Below, piece by piece: positions 19,229 through 28,490 of a stretch of 64,000 bases of DNA (positions within the stretch are counted from its first letter, which is position 1; every line of letters begins with the position of its first letter). This DNA comes from UBA3839 sp963627995 (GTDB lineage Bacteria; Bacteroidota; Bacteroidia; Bacteroidales; Bacteroidaceae). The stretch covers positions 1 through 64,000 of the forward strand of contig CAVGCV010000010.1 of the NCBI GenBank assembly GCA_963627995.1, written 5' to 3'. A program made the translations under genes and the position numbers. The notes beneath the pieces are model-generated. The model did no database searches. It was not told the origin of the DNA and was given only the letters and a program-made list of their open reading frames with translations.

Positions 19229-19306
19229 AATGGAGGGTTGTTATTTGGGGAGAGAAAAAGGCTTCTCTCTGGTTTTTCACTTCTGTTGATGGTCGTAAGG
19301 ATGCGT

Positions 19307-21112
19307 TTACTCCTCTTCGCTGATTTTCGGCACGAGTACGATTTTCTCGATGAGCAGCTCGTTGGTGTAGAGGTTTCTCTCGCTGCTGGGGCGATAAGAC
19401 TGGAGGGTCAGCGTGGCGTATGCATAATCGGACAGGCCGTAGTAGCACACGGGAAACTCGAAGTCCTTGGCCAGCAGCACGCTGTCGCAGTAATGGAATT
19501 GGTTGTTTTCATCCACGTAGGGCTCTTTCGTATAAAAGTCTCTCGCCTTTGTCGTGGGGTCTGTGTACAAAACCTCATTTTTAGTCTTGCTGGATGTCCC
19601 GTCATGGTAGGTCATGGTCGCACGAAGGCGGTAGGGCCGCTTTTCGTCGTTGTTGTAGGCCATGACGGCATAGACGTCATATTTGCAAGAGAGTGTGTTG
19701 TGGAGAGCGAACGTGACGGTGTTGTTGACTGTGTAGTTCGCACCCGGCGCTTTCAGAACAGAGATTCTAATCACGGTGTCGCGAGGTGTGACGATTGTCT
19801 TTTCTACCCCGTCTTGCATGACTTGTTCTTTGATGTAGTATGTGTATTTTACATTGAGGCGTTGTACACTTGGTCTGATGCATCGGCTATATGTCTCACA
19901 ATAGTATGCGTTGTAAACTTTTTCTTGTGCCCAAGTGTCCTCTGGTGAAAAGTTGTAATTGTCCACCACATAGGCATAGCCGTTGCTAAGGACGACGGGT
20001 TCGACCTTGTCAAACAGCCTTGCACTTTGAGGGTCTTGGAACACCTTGCCGACAGTGTTGGTCAAAGAGTCGCATTTCCCCTCTTGCGAAAAGTCCGTAT
20101 ATGAATGCCCGTATTGCTCGTTCACGTTGAATGTTAAGTTGCGCGTGATGACGTCTTTCACATTGTATCCCGTGATGGAGTCCAATTCTGCATCCGAGAA
20201 TTTCTTGGTTCTTGTCTCCTTTGTCTCTGTTCCGTCGGACGCAATGGATGTGACGACGCTCTGTGAATATTCGGGCATATACTTGTAATACTTCGCAATT
20301 TCCTCGTATGCGGCATCCCATGCCTTGTTGGTGGGCATAACCATTGCATAGAGACTGTCCTCGCGATTGAGATGGGCTCTCATCTCGTTGGTAAGGTAAG
20401 TGTTCCTGATGGTCGTTACCGAGTCGACCCATGTGATGTTTCCGTCGATGGTGGGTCCTTGGGTGCTGGCGTCTTCATCGAAAGCAAGCTCTTCGTTCTC
20501 TTTGATGAATGCGTTCAGCGAGTCGATGCCCTGGCCGTCAGAAAGGTATTCGTAGAGATTGGGCTGGTATTCGATCGCTCCGTCCGTGACGTGGAGAACC
20601 CCATTCGATGTGCCGATGTTGTGTTGAATAATCTTTTGCCCTTTTATGGTGGCGTTCCCGCAATCAAAGACGGCTGTCTTGCTGTTGAAGAGGGCAAGCT
20701 GTGTGGCATTCCCACCCATGAGCAGATGGCTGAAACGTGTCATGCAATTTCGAATGAGTTCTTTTTCAACCTTATAGGCGCTCGACTGCGTCTTGTCGTT
20801 GAGCAGGGCGTTCCATCTCTCGTAATCGAATGTGCCGTTTTGAGGTACCCACAAGGTGAATACCTGGTCGTGATTCAGCAAATCAGCATACGTCTGTGAC
20901 GTTGTGCTTCCTTCCGATTTTGAATAATGGACTCTCGACAGAATGTCGGCAAACTCACTGAGATTTTTTTGCGAGGATATATTCTCCCACAAGGTGGTGC
21001 GTCTGGCAACCTCGGGGTCGATGGTGAAATGGTCGTCGGAGCAAGACTGGCCGCAGAGCATGGATGCTGCCAAAATTGTGCCTGTGCACCATTTGAAAAA
21101 ACTTTTATTCAT
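19307..21112 (-). CDS. FAS1 (fasciclin)-domain lipoprotein
   Basis: The 601-residue protein has a lipoprotein signal with Cys24 followed by Ser-Asp-Asp, a pattern known to direct Bacteroides lipoproteins to the surface. At least two fasciclin-like segments are visible: one near 50-160 (FADILSRVHYSKS, then FTLWVPQNGTFDYERW) and one around 165-260 (HNIGTSNGVLHVTDGAIEY). The rest is beta-rich with no clear family. FAS1 domains mediate adhesion or ligand binding. In Bacteroidota they often accompany SusC/SusD genes. It sits between another FAS1 lipoprotein (40-base gap) and the second SusC. A role as an accessory surface glycan-binding protein is inferred. Confidence 0.75.
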   Translation of the reverse strand: MNKSFFKWCTGTILAASMLCGQSCSDDHFTIDPEVARRTTLWENISSQKNLSEFADILSRVHYSKSEGSTTSQTYADLLNHDQVFTLWVPQNGTFDYERWNALLNDKTQSSAYKVEKELIRNCMTRFSHLLMGGNATQLALFNSKTAVFDCGNATIKGQKIIQHNIGTSNGVLHVTDGAIEYQPNLYEYLSDGQGIDSLNAFIKENEELAFDEDASTQGPTIDGNITWVDSVTTIRNTYLTNEMRAHLNREDSLYAMVMPTNKAWDAAYEEIAKYYKYMPEYSQSVVTSIASDGTETKETRTKKFSDAELDSITGYNVKDVITRNLTFNVNEQYGHSYTDFSQEGKCDSLTNTVGKVFQDPQSARLFDKVEPVVLSNGYAYVVDNYNFSPEDTWAQEKVYNAYYCETYSRCIRPSVQRLNVKYTYYIKEQVMQDGVEKTIVTPRDTVIRISVLKAPGANYTVNNTVTFALHNTLSCKYDVYAVMAYNNDEKRPYRLRATMTYHDGTSSKTKNEVLYTDPTTKARDFYTKEPYVDENNQFHYCDSVLLAKDFEFPVCYYGLSDYAYATLTLQSYRPSSERNLYTNELLIEKIVLVPKISEEE

Positions 21113-21152
21113 ATTGGTCTTGTTTTATCGTAGGGAAATAAGATTTCTTCCT

Positions 21153-23210
21153 TTACCATTTGTCTTCGGCGACATCCCCATTGTAAATGGACTTGGGAAC
21201 CAGCTCGAGATAGTCATAGAAGAACTGCGTCTCACTGCTGGAAAGGACGGACTTGAAACGTATGTAATAGGTCTCTCCGGCATTGAGTTGTCCGGTGAAG
21301 ATGATTCGGCGTATGCAGTTCTGGTAATTTCGTCCTGGAACTCCTGACGCGGGGCAGAAGTATTTCGGGCCTTTCATGTAGCTGTTGTTGCGCATTTGCT
21401 TGTCAAGTTCGTTGATGGCTTCGTCGGAGCCCAATTCTGCGTCGCTTTTCCATCCCACCAAGGGACTGTTGCCGCTGATGCGCAGGTCGAGAGGGATTCC
21501 GATGGCTGGCAGGTTGTTGGGGTTTGTTCCGACATACACCTGCGCCATGCCGCGATTGCCGTTGGCATTGATTCCATATCGGATTTCATAAGTGCCGGTG
21601 TAAGGAACAGGGGGGAGTTTCATGACAAAGTCGTATTTTCCACGGATGTTGAACTCGTCCGACTGGTAGTTGTCCCACGAGCCTGCACCGCCTGACCCGT
21701 TCTTGTTGGGCAGATAGCCGAACACCGTGTTTTGCGACATGGAGGGGATGTTCTCAAAATAGGTTGCGGGGAAGTACCAGTTGTTCGTGCGATTGAGACG
21801 GCATCCTGCGGAAATCATTTCGGGAAGCAAGGAGCAGATGTCGTACCGCATTCGCTCATTCAGCACTTTGGTTGGAACGTCTTCCGTCCAAAGCAAGAGG
21901 TCGTTGATGGGGAAGTAGTATCCGTTCAGCGCATTGTTGTCGTGTGTGCCGTTGGTTTGGTTAATCGCAATGCCCTCGATGGACACCTGCGACGCAATCT
22001 CGCGGTAGTTGGAAAGATTGTATGCGGAGCAGCGGTTGATTCGTTTCTGGTTATTGCGGATTCCTGTGATTTTTATGCTGCGGCGATGTTTCCCGATGGT
22101 TTCCCAATATTCCCATACATTGACGCGGAACTGCTTTCCGTCGTTCAGCTTTCCATTGTAGAACCCATACTCGTTCGACCATGTCACCATGTTGCTCCAA
22201 TCAAGTCCGACGCGCAAGATATGATAGGCGACGAATTGGTTGATGGCATTGTCCTCACTTTCGTAGTCATCGCCGTAGCTGGTGTTTTCATCGTAGTAGG
22301 CGTTATCGCGAAGATAGCCTTTCAGCGACTCTATGTCGGTGATACCCTTCGCGTTGAACACCGAGTCGGTTTCCACGAACATCGTGTATTTCAAATAGCG
22401 ATGAAGGGGATACATCCCGGAAAGACCTGCATCGGAGGGATGGGTATAAGCTGTTCCTGCAATCTTCACCCCATTCCATTCAATTTCATCATAGTCATAG
22501 TCGCGGTAGTCGGTCAGTTTCCTTTCCCAGCCGGTCAGCCGTAAAAGACTGCCGAAGAACTGCGTGTTTTCCGTGCTCTGTACAAGGTCTCCAACCGTTG
22601 CGTTTGAGGGCGAAATCACCTTGTTGATGGTATGGATATACCCATTCTCGACCTCGATGTCTTTCTCGATGACTTTCGAATAGTTGTTGATGTAAATTTC
22701 GGTCGCCCCCGTCTCGTCGTTCCCGTAGGTCACCCGAATAGGGCGGTCGTTCATGTTGTTGGTTGGCATGGGGTCGTCGAAAGACGTTGAGGCGTAGGCC
22801 GTGTTGTTCTCTGTGTCAATGATGCTGTTGAAGACAATTGCCTCGGCAACAGAGTCGGTGATGGTCTCCAAAGACGGCGACGCAATCGTTCCAATCTGGT
22901 AAAGCGAGTCCAAATACTCCTGGATGGCGTCGTTGGTCGGTGCGAAGCAGGTGTAGTGTCCACGGGCAGAAAGAAGCTCGTGCATGGTGGACACGGAGTG
23001 TGCGCTTGGATGAACCCTGTCAAGAATCTGAAGATAGCTGCTGAACGTATTGGGATTATTGACGAAATGGTCTATCATCATTTCACCCGTGAACGTATAG
23101 AGGTCGCTGTCGTCGATGTTCTCCTTGCAGCTGTTGAGGCTGATGCAAGATGCAACCGCAAGCATCATGCCGCAGACCACTTGTCTGTTGAATATATTCA
23201 TGTGTTTCAT
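21153..23210 (-). CDS. FAS1-domain lipoprotein with C-terminal beta-sandwich
   Basis: The 685-residue protein has lipobox Cys28 (LNSCKEN). Residues about 45-215 look like a fasciclin domain (TFSSYLQILDRVHP, YTCFAPTNDAIQEYLDSL, GYIHTINKVISP). A second, more degenerate one spans about 220-420. The C-terminal part (about 520-685) resembles a jelly-roll that could bind carbohydrate (YTGTYEIRYGINANG, NAGETYYIRFKSV). It begins four bases after the SusD stop, so the two are translationally close. It probably serves as a surface glycan-binding protein for the first SusC/SusD pair; no activity is proven. Confidence 0.75.
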   Translation of the reverse strand: MKHMNIFNRQVVCGMMLAVASCISLNSCKENIDDSDLYTFTGEMMIDHFVNNPNTFSSYLQILDRVHPSAHSVSTMHELLSARGHYTCFAPTNDAIQEYLDSLYQIGTIASPSLETITDSVAEAIVFNSIIDTENNTAYASTSFDDPMPTNNMNDRPIRVTYGNDETGATEIYINNYSKVIEKDIEVENGYIHTINKVISPSNATVGDLVQSTENTQFFGSLLRLTGWERKLTDYRDYDYDEIEWNGVKIAGTAYTHPSDAGLSGMYPLHRYLKYTMFVETDSVFNAKGITDIESLKGYLRDNAYYDENTSYGDDYESEDNAINQFVAYHILRVGLDWSNMVTWSNEYGFYNGKLNDGKQFRVNVWEYWETIGKHRRSIKITGIRNNQKRINRCSAYNLSNYREIASQVSIEGIAINQTNGTHDNNALNGYYFPINDLLLWTEDVPTKVLNERMRYDICSLLPEMISAGCRLNRTNNWYFPATYFENIPSMSQNTVFGYLPNKNGSGGAGSWDNYQSDEFNIRGKYDFVMKLPPVPYTGTYEIRYGINANGNRGMAQVYVGTNPNNLPAIGIPLDLRISGNSPLVGWKSDAELGSDEAINELDKQMRNNSYMKGPKYFCPASGVPGRNYQNCIRRIIFTGQLNAGETYYIRFKSVLSSSETQFFYDYLELVPKSIYNGDVAEDKW

Positions 23211-23214
23211 GAGC

Positions 23215-25023
23215 TTAATTTGTTTCGTCGATTCTTGAAGTGTTCTTTGACGTCTCCCACACCTCGTTTTGGTGAAGTAGCGTGTTGTTCCTCATCTGGT
23301 AGGTGTAGATGGGGGAGAAGAGCGACTTCATGGAGGCCAGTTTCGCCATGACCGCTTTCTTGTTGTCGTTGTATTTCCTAATGAGAAGTGTCAGCATCTC
23401 AACCGTGTTGCCTCGACGTTGTGCATAACGGACGAGGTCGAACCATCGCTTCCCCTCGCCAAAAAACTCGCGCTGGCGTTCAGCCATGACCAGGGACTCG
23501 ATGCCATCGGGCGTGTTGAATGCTTCAAAGTTGAGCGAGTCTGCAGCCGCTGGTTTGTTGAGGTAGGCATAGGGGTTGGAGCGTCTGAACACTTCGCGCA
23601 CCAAGGCGAAAGCCTCTTTCAAGTGTTCTTCGTCAGAGTAGAGTTGGCTCATGGCCTCGGCCTTCATCAGTACGACATCGCTTAGTCGATAGACAATCCA
23701 GTTGGCGGAGTTGGGGAGAGAGCGAGTGGTCGAAGTTGCCGAGATCGCATTGTTGTCGTTCATGCCCGACCCGCTTGTGCTCGTTTGCCAATAGTGGGAA
23801 TAGGTGTATTTTGCCATGGGGAAGTCCGTTTGGTCTGCTCCCGTGTAGCGCGCGGTCTCCCATTTTCTGTAATCTGTTTTTGTGAACACGTGCCCGGGGA
23901 TAGGGGCATTGGGGCTTTCATCAACGCCCTCTATGATGTTGTTGGAGCAAACCAATGTCCCGCTCTTCACTTCCTTGATGTTCCAAAAAAGACTGGTCAG
24001 CATGGTGTTGGCGTCGTTTGTCCCGTCTAATTGGAGCTCGAAGATACTTTCGCGTGAGTTGCCTGTTCCAAAAATGGACGTATAAGGGGTTTCGCCATCG
24101 AGATACCCATACGTCGAGGCGGATGAGGCGTTCTGTATGAACAGGTCGCTCAAAGAAACCTCATCCACTCCGCCAATGACTTGGCCGCTTTTGTTGATGG
24201 ATTTCTTGTAGTCTGCCAACATCTGTTCAATCACCCAGTCGCAGCATTCCACGCATTTCTGGTAGTCTTCTTCGGCAGGCGACCCCTTGGCCTCCGACAT
24301 TCCAGCCTTGTAGCTGGCGCGCCAAAGATACACATCGGCCAGCAGCGTATAGACCGACTTTTTGGTAATCCGACCTTTGTTCTTGGCGTTGGTGCCGTAG
24401 TCGTTCATGGCGATGTCCTTGGCTTCCTCCAAGTCCATGATGATGCTGTCGAGTACTTCTATTTGTGTGGATTGGGGCAGGCGTAGGTCCTGGCCATTGT
24501 TGTTGTAGTCGATGGTGACGTAGGGGATTTCCCCAAACGTGCGGACGAGGTAGAAATGGCTGAGGGCTCGCAAAGCCAACATCTCGGCTTTGATGGGCTT
24601 CCAGTCGCCGACAGAGAAACTTTCATCTTTTGCGATAATTGCATCCCCATGGGCGAGCACCTTGTTGCAATAGTTGATTTCATTGTAGAAGTCCGTCCAG
24701 TCGAACATTCCGTTGGTCGGGAGCAGGTTGGCGTTCATGAGGTTGGTCACATCGTTGTTGGTGACTCCCGAGTTCTTCTCGAAGTTGTCGGAGCGCATCT
24801 CCCCCCACTGAATGTACTTCACGAGCAAGTCCTCTTTGACGAGGCGGCCATAACAGGCGTTCACAGTGTTCAGAAGGTCGTTCTTGTCCTCCCAATAGTC
24901 TTCCTCCACAATCCTGTTGGTCGGCGTAATGGTGAGGAAGTCTTCGCAGGAACAGAGTGTGGCATTTGCGGCCACAGCCATTGTTCCATAGAGGAATATG
25001 TTTTTTATGCTATGATACTTCAT
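23215..25023 (-). CDS. SusD-like outer-membrane lipoprotein (first pair)
   Basis: The 602-residue lipoprotein has Cys26 in TLCSCEDFL. It has the full SusD signature: EDYWEDKNDLLNTVNACYGRL, the TPR helix AEMLALRALSHFYLVRTFGEIPYV and the C-terminal ERQREFFGEGKRWFDLVRYA. The family binds glycan at the surface and closes the SusC channel like a lid. It lies 43 bases after the first SusC gene and four bases before a FAS1 lipoprotein. Its length is typical for the family. Confidence 0.95.
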   Translation of the reverse strand: MKYHSIKNIFLYGTMAVAANATLCSCEDFLTITPTNRIVEEDYWEDKNDLLNTVNACYGRLVKEDLLVKYIQWGEMRSDNFEKNSGVTNNDVTNLMNANLLPTNGMFDWTDFYNEINYCNKVLAHGDAIIAKDESFSVGDWKPIKAEMLALRALSHFYLVRTFGEIPYVTIDYNNNGQDLRLPQSTQIEVLDSIIMDLEEAKDIAMNDYGTNAKNKGRITKKSVYTLLADVYLWRASYKAGMSEAKGSPAEEDYQKCVECCDWVIEQMLADYKKSINKSGQVIGGVDEVSLSDLFIQNASSASTYGYLDGETPYTSIFGTGNSRESIFELQLDGTNDANTMLTSLFWNIKEVKSGTLVCSNNIIEGVDESPNAPIPGHVFTKTDYRKWETARYTGADQTDFPMAKYTYSHYWQTSTSGSGMNDNNAISATSTTRSLPNSANWIVYRLSDVVLMKAEAMSQLYSDEEHLKEAFALVREVFRRSNPYAYLNKPAAADSLNFEAFNTPDGIESLVMAERQREFFGEGKRWFDLVRYAQRRGNTVEMLTLLIRKYNDNKKAVMAKLASMKSLFSPIYTYQMRNNTLLHQNEVWETSKNTSRIDETN

Positions 25024-25066
25024 GGGATTGGTTTTTACAGCTTTTTCAATAGGTATGTAAGGAGCG

Positions 25067-28000
25067 TTAGAATCCTAAAATGGCACTAAGCGTAAAGGAC
25101 TTGGGGCGTGGGGTCTTGGAGTTGTCGTAGCATACGCCCCAGCTTCCATAGGAGACTTCCGGATCAACCCCCGTGTACTTTGTCCAGCAGAACAGGTTGT
25201 TGGCCGAGGCAGAAAGCCTCAGGCTCTGTATGCCGAAGTTCTTGCAGACTTTTCCCGGCAGATTGTAGCTCAACTGGCAGTACTGCAAGCGGAGGAAGTC
25301 TCCCTTTTCCACATAGCGGTCGTTCCCAAGTGCGTTGTAGGAGTCCCCGATGCCCGAGTTCATGGCGCGGGGAATCTCTGTGATGTCCCCGTTCTTGCGC
25401 CATCTCCAAGCTACGGCCTGGCTTTGGTTGCTGTTCGACCGCATGGACTCGTTGTTCAGACGGGCCAGGTTCACGATTTTATTGCCAAGGCGGTAGTTGA
25501 ACGAGAGTTTGAGCGTCCAGTCGCCATAGAAGAAATTCAGTCCGAAACCACCGTTGAACTTAGGATTGGAGTTTCCAAGATACACGATGTCGAGTTCGTT
25601 GATTTGTCCGTCGTGGTTGATGTCTTCATAGATGACATCGCCACCCTTGAACTCGTAGTTCGTGCCGCCATAGTTGAAGTACATCTTCAGCGGATTTCCC
25701 TTTGAATCGTAGAGGATGTTCCCGTTTGCATCGGTCACGATGGGACACGTGTAGTTCTCGCCGCGTTCACGGGCTGCCGCCGCCGTCTTGTCCCCGTATG
25801 TGTTGCGGGAGTCAGCCGTGTATCCGCTGTGTTCATAGTCGTAGCGATAGACACCCTTGTAGCGGAATCCATAGATGGAGCCGACGGCATTCCCAATCTG
25901 GATGCGTTGCAGGTATGTCCCGTTTTTGTAGTCGTAGTCTCCATTCATGGAGGAGAGGACGGTCGGATCCATGGCTTTTATCGTGTTGATGTTCTGCGCG
26001 ATGTTGAACGATGCCGACATGGAGAACTTGCCTTTCTTCAGGAACTTCTTGGTGTTGGCATAAAGTTCCCATCCCTTGTTCTCCAATTCTCCGACATTTT
26101 TCCAGGCCAGCGAGCCGTAGCCCGTTGAGCCGGGAATGCCGACGCCTGCCATGAGCAGGTCTTTTGTCCTCTTGTTGTAGATGTTGATGTCGAATTGGAA
26201 CAAATCCTCAAAGAGGTTGAGGTTGAAGCCGAGGTTCCAAGAGTCTGTCGTCTCCCACTTGAGGTCTGTCAGGCGCAGGTTCTGTGGATTGATGGCGCTG
26301 TTGTCGTTCCAGCTCCCATAGATTCCATAGTTCCCGTAAGTGTTGTACATCAGGTACTCGTTTTGGGGCGGCCGTCCTACGCGTCCCCAGTTTGGACGGA
26401 AAGACAGGAGGCTGACATACTTGGTGAGCGGCGCAAAGAACGGTTCGTCGCTGATGTTCCACCGGGCGGAGAATGCCGGGAACGTTCCCCACTTGTTGCC
26501 GGCTCCGAACTTTGTGGAGCCGTCGTGGCTGACCGTCGTGTCGAACGAGTAGCGTCCGTTTTTGTAGGCGATGTGAAAAGAGCCCCGGAGTGCCATGTCC
26601 CTCCATTCGCTGGTCCCCGACCCCGTGTTGGTCAAGTAGGCATTGGCGATGGATGACTCTATGCCTGTCGGAACGCCTGTGTGGCCCACATTCTGGCTTG
26701 TTCCGTTTCCCTGTTTAATTTCATAGCGCAGCATGGCGCTGCCGCTCCAGTCGTCGTTGTTGAAATGTGGCGTGAAGAGAAGCGTCTCGCGATTCGTGAT
26801 GGCTAGGCTCTTGTATTCACTATTGGATGTCGCATTTACGCCCGAGGACCACGCGTCGGTTGTCAGGGCATTGGAGTAATAGGTGTTGACCGACTCGTTG
26901 TAGATGTCCATATAGACTTCGGCGTTGAGGTCGAGCTGGTGTTGCGAGTCATCCTTGCCCAGCAGCTTGTAGCGGAGGTTGAATTGCGGTGTGATGCGGT
27001 AGGTCGATTGGTTGTTGTAAGCCAAATTGGCAATGGCAACGGGATTCCCGTTCCGCTTCATGTCGCTCAGGTATTTTGACGAGTATCCATCGGGCGTGCT
27101 TCCTTCCGCGTCGTACGTGGGCAGCATCTTGTAGTATTCGCCCGTTTGGTAGGCTGTCTGGGTGATGGGGTCGTAGGCGTATTCGTAGATGCTCATGTTC
27201 GGCATGGCATTGTATGCCTTTCCCAGGATGGATTTTGTGGAGCCTCCGTCCCAGTTCCGGTGGTTGTCGGTGTAGGTGAGGGCGAAGTTCGTGGAGAAAC
27301 GGATGCGGTCGCTCACGTCGTAGTCGAGGACGAGGCGGGTGGAGAACCGGTCGAGCGTCTGCTTGATGATGGTGCCTGTTTGATGGTCGTAGCCGCCCGA
27401 GATACGGAACTTCGCTTTTTCTCCGCCGCCCGTGAGCGTCACGTAGTAGTTGTGCGTCTGTCCGAACTGGTTGACGGCGTCCACCCAATCCGTGTTCTTG
27501 TTGAAGTTGTAGTAGTAGGCGGGACGGCTCTTGTCGTAGTTCAGCTCCACCATATTGGACGTGGCGGAACTCTGTTTTGGATTAAAGTAGGCCTCCTTGA
27601 GCATCATGGTGTAGCCGTCGCCGTCGAGCATGTTCAGTCCCGATGGAGACCATGAGCCTGTGAAGCGATAAGAGAAACTGATTTTTGTCTTTCCGCTGAT
27701 ACCGCGGCGAGTGGTAATCTCGATAACGCCGTTAGCACCCTTCGCTCCCCAAATCGCAGCCGAAGCCGCGTCCTTGAGGACCTTGATTTCCTTGATGTCC
27801 TCGGGGTTTACGGAAAGCAGGGTGGCGAATTGCTCCTCGTTGTCGAGGTCTTCAAAGTTTACTTCCGAAACGTCGTCGGGCAAGTCGAAGATGTTGCCAT
27901 CCACCACGATGAGCGGCTCGGCGCTGCCGTTGATGGTGCTGACGCCACGCATTCGCATGCTTGTGCCTGAGCCCAGGTTTCCCGAGTTGGAGATGATGTC

Positions 28001-28477
28001 AAGTCCGGCAATCTTTCCTTGCAGGGCCTCGTCGGCGGATGCGAACGACAGTCCCTCCACATCGTCCATGCTCATGGTCTGTGTCGCCATCGACACCTCC
28101 TTCATCGGGATGGTCAGTCCGTTGCTTTGCACTTTTGGCGTGGCAGTGACGGTGACGGTCTGAAGTGTCAGGTTGTCTTTCATCTTGATGTCGAACTTCG
28201 TCTGGTTGCCAATCGGAATGCTGACTGTCTGGTAGCCGATGTAGGAGATGGTGAGCTTGTTCTTGGGATTGACGATGACCAGCGAGAAGTTTCCGTTCAT
28301 GTCGGTCACCGTTGCCGACACGATGCGGTTGTTCGCGTCCCGCTCCACCACATTTGCCATCATCAGCGGCTCGATGTCGTCGTAAACATGGCCCGTGACG
28401 CGCCGTTGCTGGCAAAAGGCCTGAGTGCAGAGCGTTAGAAACACTGCGAGGGTCAGTATATGCTTAAGGTTATTCAT
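25067..28477 (-). CDS. SusC-like TonB-dependent transporter (first pair)
   Basis: The 1136-residue protein has a signal peptide (1-22) and a carboxypeptidase-regulatory-like domain (about 25-110, VTGHVYDDIEPL). A plug (about 115-260) follows, with the SusC hallmarks ADEALQGKIAGLDI, MRMRGVSTINGSAEPLIVVDG and AIWGAKGANGVIEITTRRG. The beta-barrel ends in a C-terminal Phe, as expected for outer-membrane assembly. It imports glycan fragments with its SusD partner, energised by TonB-ExbBD encoded elsewhere. It lies 13 bases after the leading FAS1 lipoprotein gene and 43 bases before SusD. Confidence 0.95.
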   Translation of the reverse strand: MNNLKHILTLAVFLTLCTQAFCQQRRVTGHVYDDIEPLMMANVVERDANNRIVSATVTDMNGNFSLVIVNPKNKLTISYIGYQTVSIPIGNQTKFDIKMKDNLTLQTVTVTATPKVQSNGLTIPMKEVSMATQTMSMDDVEGLSFASADEALQGKIAGLDIISNSGNLGSGTSMRMRGVSTINGSAEPLIVVDGNIFDLPDDVSEVNFEDLDNEEQFATLLSVNPEDIKEIKVLKDAASAAIWGAKGANGVIEITTRRGISGKTKISFSYRFTGSWSPSGLNMLDGDGYTMMLKEAYFNPKQSSATSNMVELNYDKSRPAYYYNFNKNTDWVDAVNQFGQTHNYYVTLTGGGEKAKFRISGGYDHQTGTIIKQTLDRFSTRLVLDYDVSDRIRFSTNFALTYTDNHRNWDGGSTKSILGKAYNAMPNMSIYEYAYDPITQTAYQTGEYYKMLPTYDAEGSTPDGYSSKYLSDMKRNGNPVAIANLAYNNQSTYRITPQFNLRYKLLGKDDSQHQLDLNAEVYMDIYNESVNTYYSNALTTDAWSSGVNATSNSEYKSLAITNRETLLFTPHFNNDDWSGSAMLRYEIKQGNGTSQNVGHTGVPTGIESSIANAYLTNTGSGTSEWRDMALRGSFHIAYKNGRYSFDTTVSHDGSTKFGAGNKWGTFPAFSARWNISDEPFFAPLTKYVSLLSFRPNWGRVGRPPQNEYLMYNTYGNYGIYGSWNDNSAINPQNLRLTDLKWETTDSWNLGFNLNLFEDLFQFDINIYNKRTKDLLMAGVGIPGSTGYGSLAWKNVGELENKGWELYANTKKFLKKGKFSMSASFNIAQNINTIKAMDPTVLSSMNGDYDYKNGTYLQRIQIGNAVGSIYGFRYKGVYRYDYEHSGYTADSRNTYGDKTAAAARERGENYTCPIVTDANGNILYDSKGNPLKMYFNYGGTNYEFKGGDVIYEDINHDGQINELDIVYLGNSNPKFNGGFGLNFFYGDWTLKLSFNYRLGNKIVNLARLNNESMRSNSNQSQAVAWRWRKNGDITEIPRAMNSGIGDSYNALGNDRYVEKGDFLRLQYCQLSYNLPGKVCKNFGIQSLRLSASANNLFCWTKYTGVDPEVSYGSWGVCYDNSKTPRPKSFTLSAILGF

Positions 28478-28490
28478 GTTCTGGTTGAAG